6,072 nucleotides of DNA. Origin: Frankiaceae bacterium. GTDB lineage: Bacteria > Actinomycetota > Actinomycetes > JAVEEB01. The notes under the pieces are model-generated. The model searched no databases. It saw only the letters and a list, made by a program, of their open reading frames with translations, and was not told the DNA's origin. A program made the translations under genes and the position numbers. Positions 5,239 to 6,072 of the stretch are shown here, piece by piece. Location: the NCBI GenBank assembly GCA_030840665.1, contig JAVEEB010000087.1, forward strand, positions 1 through 6,072, written 5' to 3'. The stretch's first letter is position 1, and every line of letters starts with the position of its first letter.

Positions 5239-6072
5239 TCAGCTCGGGCCGAACACCGAGATCTTGTCGCCGGACACGAGCCACACGTAGTTGAGGTCGA
5301 CGACCATGACGGACACCTTGTCGGCCGGGACAGCGGTCGTTATCGAGGCGCCGATCGTGCGGGTCGCGAGGTCGTAGCGGCTCAGGACCGTTCCCGTCGT
5401 CCCCGTTGACACCGCCCAAGCGTGCTCCTTCGTCGTGGAGACCTTGTACGTCGGAAGGCTCAACAGCTGCGTGACCGTGGTCGCGGGGAAGTTGCCCGGC
5501 TTCACCACCAACGGGGCCTCCCAGAAGCCCTGGCGGGGCCCGTCGGAGGCCGCGAAGTACAGCGGGTCGGTGAACGCGATGTCCCGCACCTCGCTCGCGC
5601 CGAAGTCGAGCGACCACTTCAGTGGGGCCAGGGTCTTGCGGGAGATGGCCGTGACGCTCGTGTCATTGCCGACGCGGGTGTGGACGAAGATCTTGTCGCC
5701 ACCCATGACGGTTGAGGGGTCCCCGGGTGTGCCCGGGATCACCTTGGACGTCGCGACCTGGGTCTTCTTGTCGCCGTCGAAGCTCACCACCTGGACGCCG
5801 CCGCTGACTCTCTCCGTCACCCACGCGGCGCCACTGTCGATGCCATGCACGTTGATGGGGGGCGCGGTCAGCGGATACGCGTGGATAGCGGTGCCGTCGA
5901 CGCCGTACTGCAGCAGCTGCGGCCCGTCGGCGCCGTTGACACCTACCCAGACGTACCGTGCGGTCGCGGCCACGCCGATCGGCTCGCTCGGCACCGTCAC
6001 CCGAACCGTGACGAGCACGTCGGGGGCGCCGATCTTCATCAGCTGCCAGGCGTTGTCGCCCTTCTTGCCCAC
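5239..6072 (-). CDS. Beta-propeller-like repeat protein, C-terminal part (N-terminus outside window)
   Basis: The last 277 residues of a longer protein are visible; the frame is open to the window edge, so the true start is probably to the right. About six repeats of 40-45 residues follow one another. Each has a short hydrophobic strand, a turn and an aromatic strand such as ARYVWVGV (38-45), SGAAWVTERV (80-89), GDKIFVHTRV (125-134), DPLYFAAS (169-176), EHAWAVSTG (216-224) and LNYVWLVSGDKISVFGP (260-276). Several then carry an LxxYDxxT-like or VVSFDG-like strand. This pattern is typical of YncE/NHL/PQQ-like beta-propellers, which are often extracytoplasmic binding or sensor domains in actinobacteria, sometimes attached to kinases or membrane anchors. 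There are no cysteines in the visible part and no catalytic motif. Propeller fold is inference from the repeat spacing; the specific family and any N-terminal domain or signal peptide are unknown. Confidence 0.8.
   Translation of the reverse strand: MGKKGDNAWQLMKIGAPDVLVTVRVTVPSEPIGVAATARYVWVGVNGADGPQLLQYGVDGTAIHAYPLTAPPINVHGIDSGAAWVTERVSGGVQVVSFDGDKKTQVATSKVIPGTPGDPSTVMGGDKIFVHTRVGNDTSVTAISRKTLAPLKWSLDFGASEVRDIAFTDPLYFAASDGPRQGFWEAPLVVKPGNFPATTVTQLLSLPTYKVSTTKEHAWAVSTGTTGTVLSRYDLATRTIGASITTAVPADKVSVMVVDLNYVWLVSGDKISVFGPS

Overview
The window is GC-rich DNA with strong G/C preference at third codon positions, compact gene spacing and several Gly/Ala/Pro-rich proteins. It looks like a chromosomal stretch of a high-GC actinobacterium (Actinomycetota). 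The cysteine desulfurase N-terminus resembles mycobacterial IscS, and the debranching enzyme is of the actinobacterial GlgX/TreX type. The genus cannot be named from this window. I see no insertion sequence, phage gene, CRISPR array, tRNA or rRNA. No stretch longer than about 300 bases lacks a gene.

Left half, all on the minus strand. From right to left these are an ECF sigma factor (1768-2385), a translationally coupled single-pass membrane protein that is probably its partner or regulator (1121-1771), an RNase HI with an extra N-terminal zinc-binding-like module (289-1017), and the first 65 codons of an IscS/NifS-type cysteine desulfurase (1-197, cut by the window edge). A perfect 17-bp hairpin (1057-1094) separates the sigma operon from the RNase H gene. 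A smaller hairpin (252-284) separates RNase H from the desulfurase. Both downstream genes have a TANNNT hexamer six bases before a GTG, the layout of actinobacterial leaderless genes.

Centre. A 182-bp divergent intergenic region (2386-2567) lies between the sigma operon and glgX. It holds a perfect 18-bp palindrome (2518-2535) close to the glgX start and two back-to-back GAAC motifs that resemble ECF -35 elements.

Right half. A complete glycogen debranching enzyme, glgX (2568-4745, plus strand), is followed by a small two-helix membrane protein (4890-5231, plus). That gene converges, with a 7-bp gap, on the C-terminal part of a beta-propeller-like protein (5239-6072, minus, running off the right edge).

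The genes look like neighbouring housekeeping and regulatory units rather than one pathway. The only tight functional unit is the sigma factor with its membrane partner. I found no convincing new multi-gene system. The items most worth a second look are that unusual pair, the RNase H with its repeat-bearing linker and possible second start, and the palindrome upstream of glgX.
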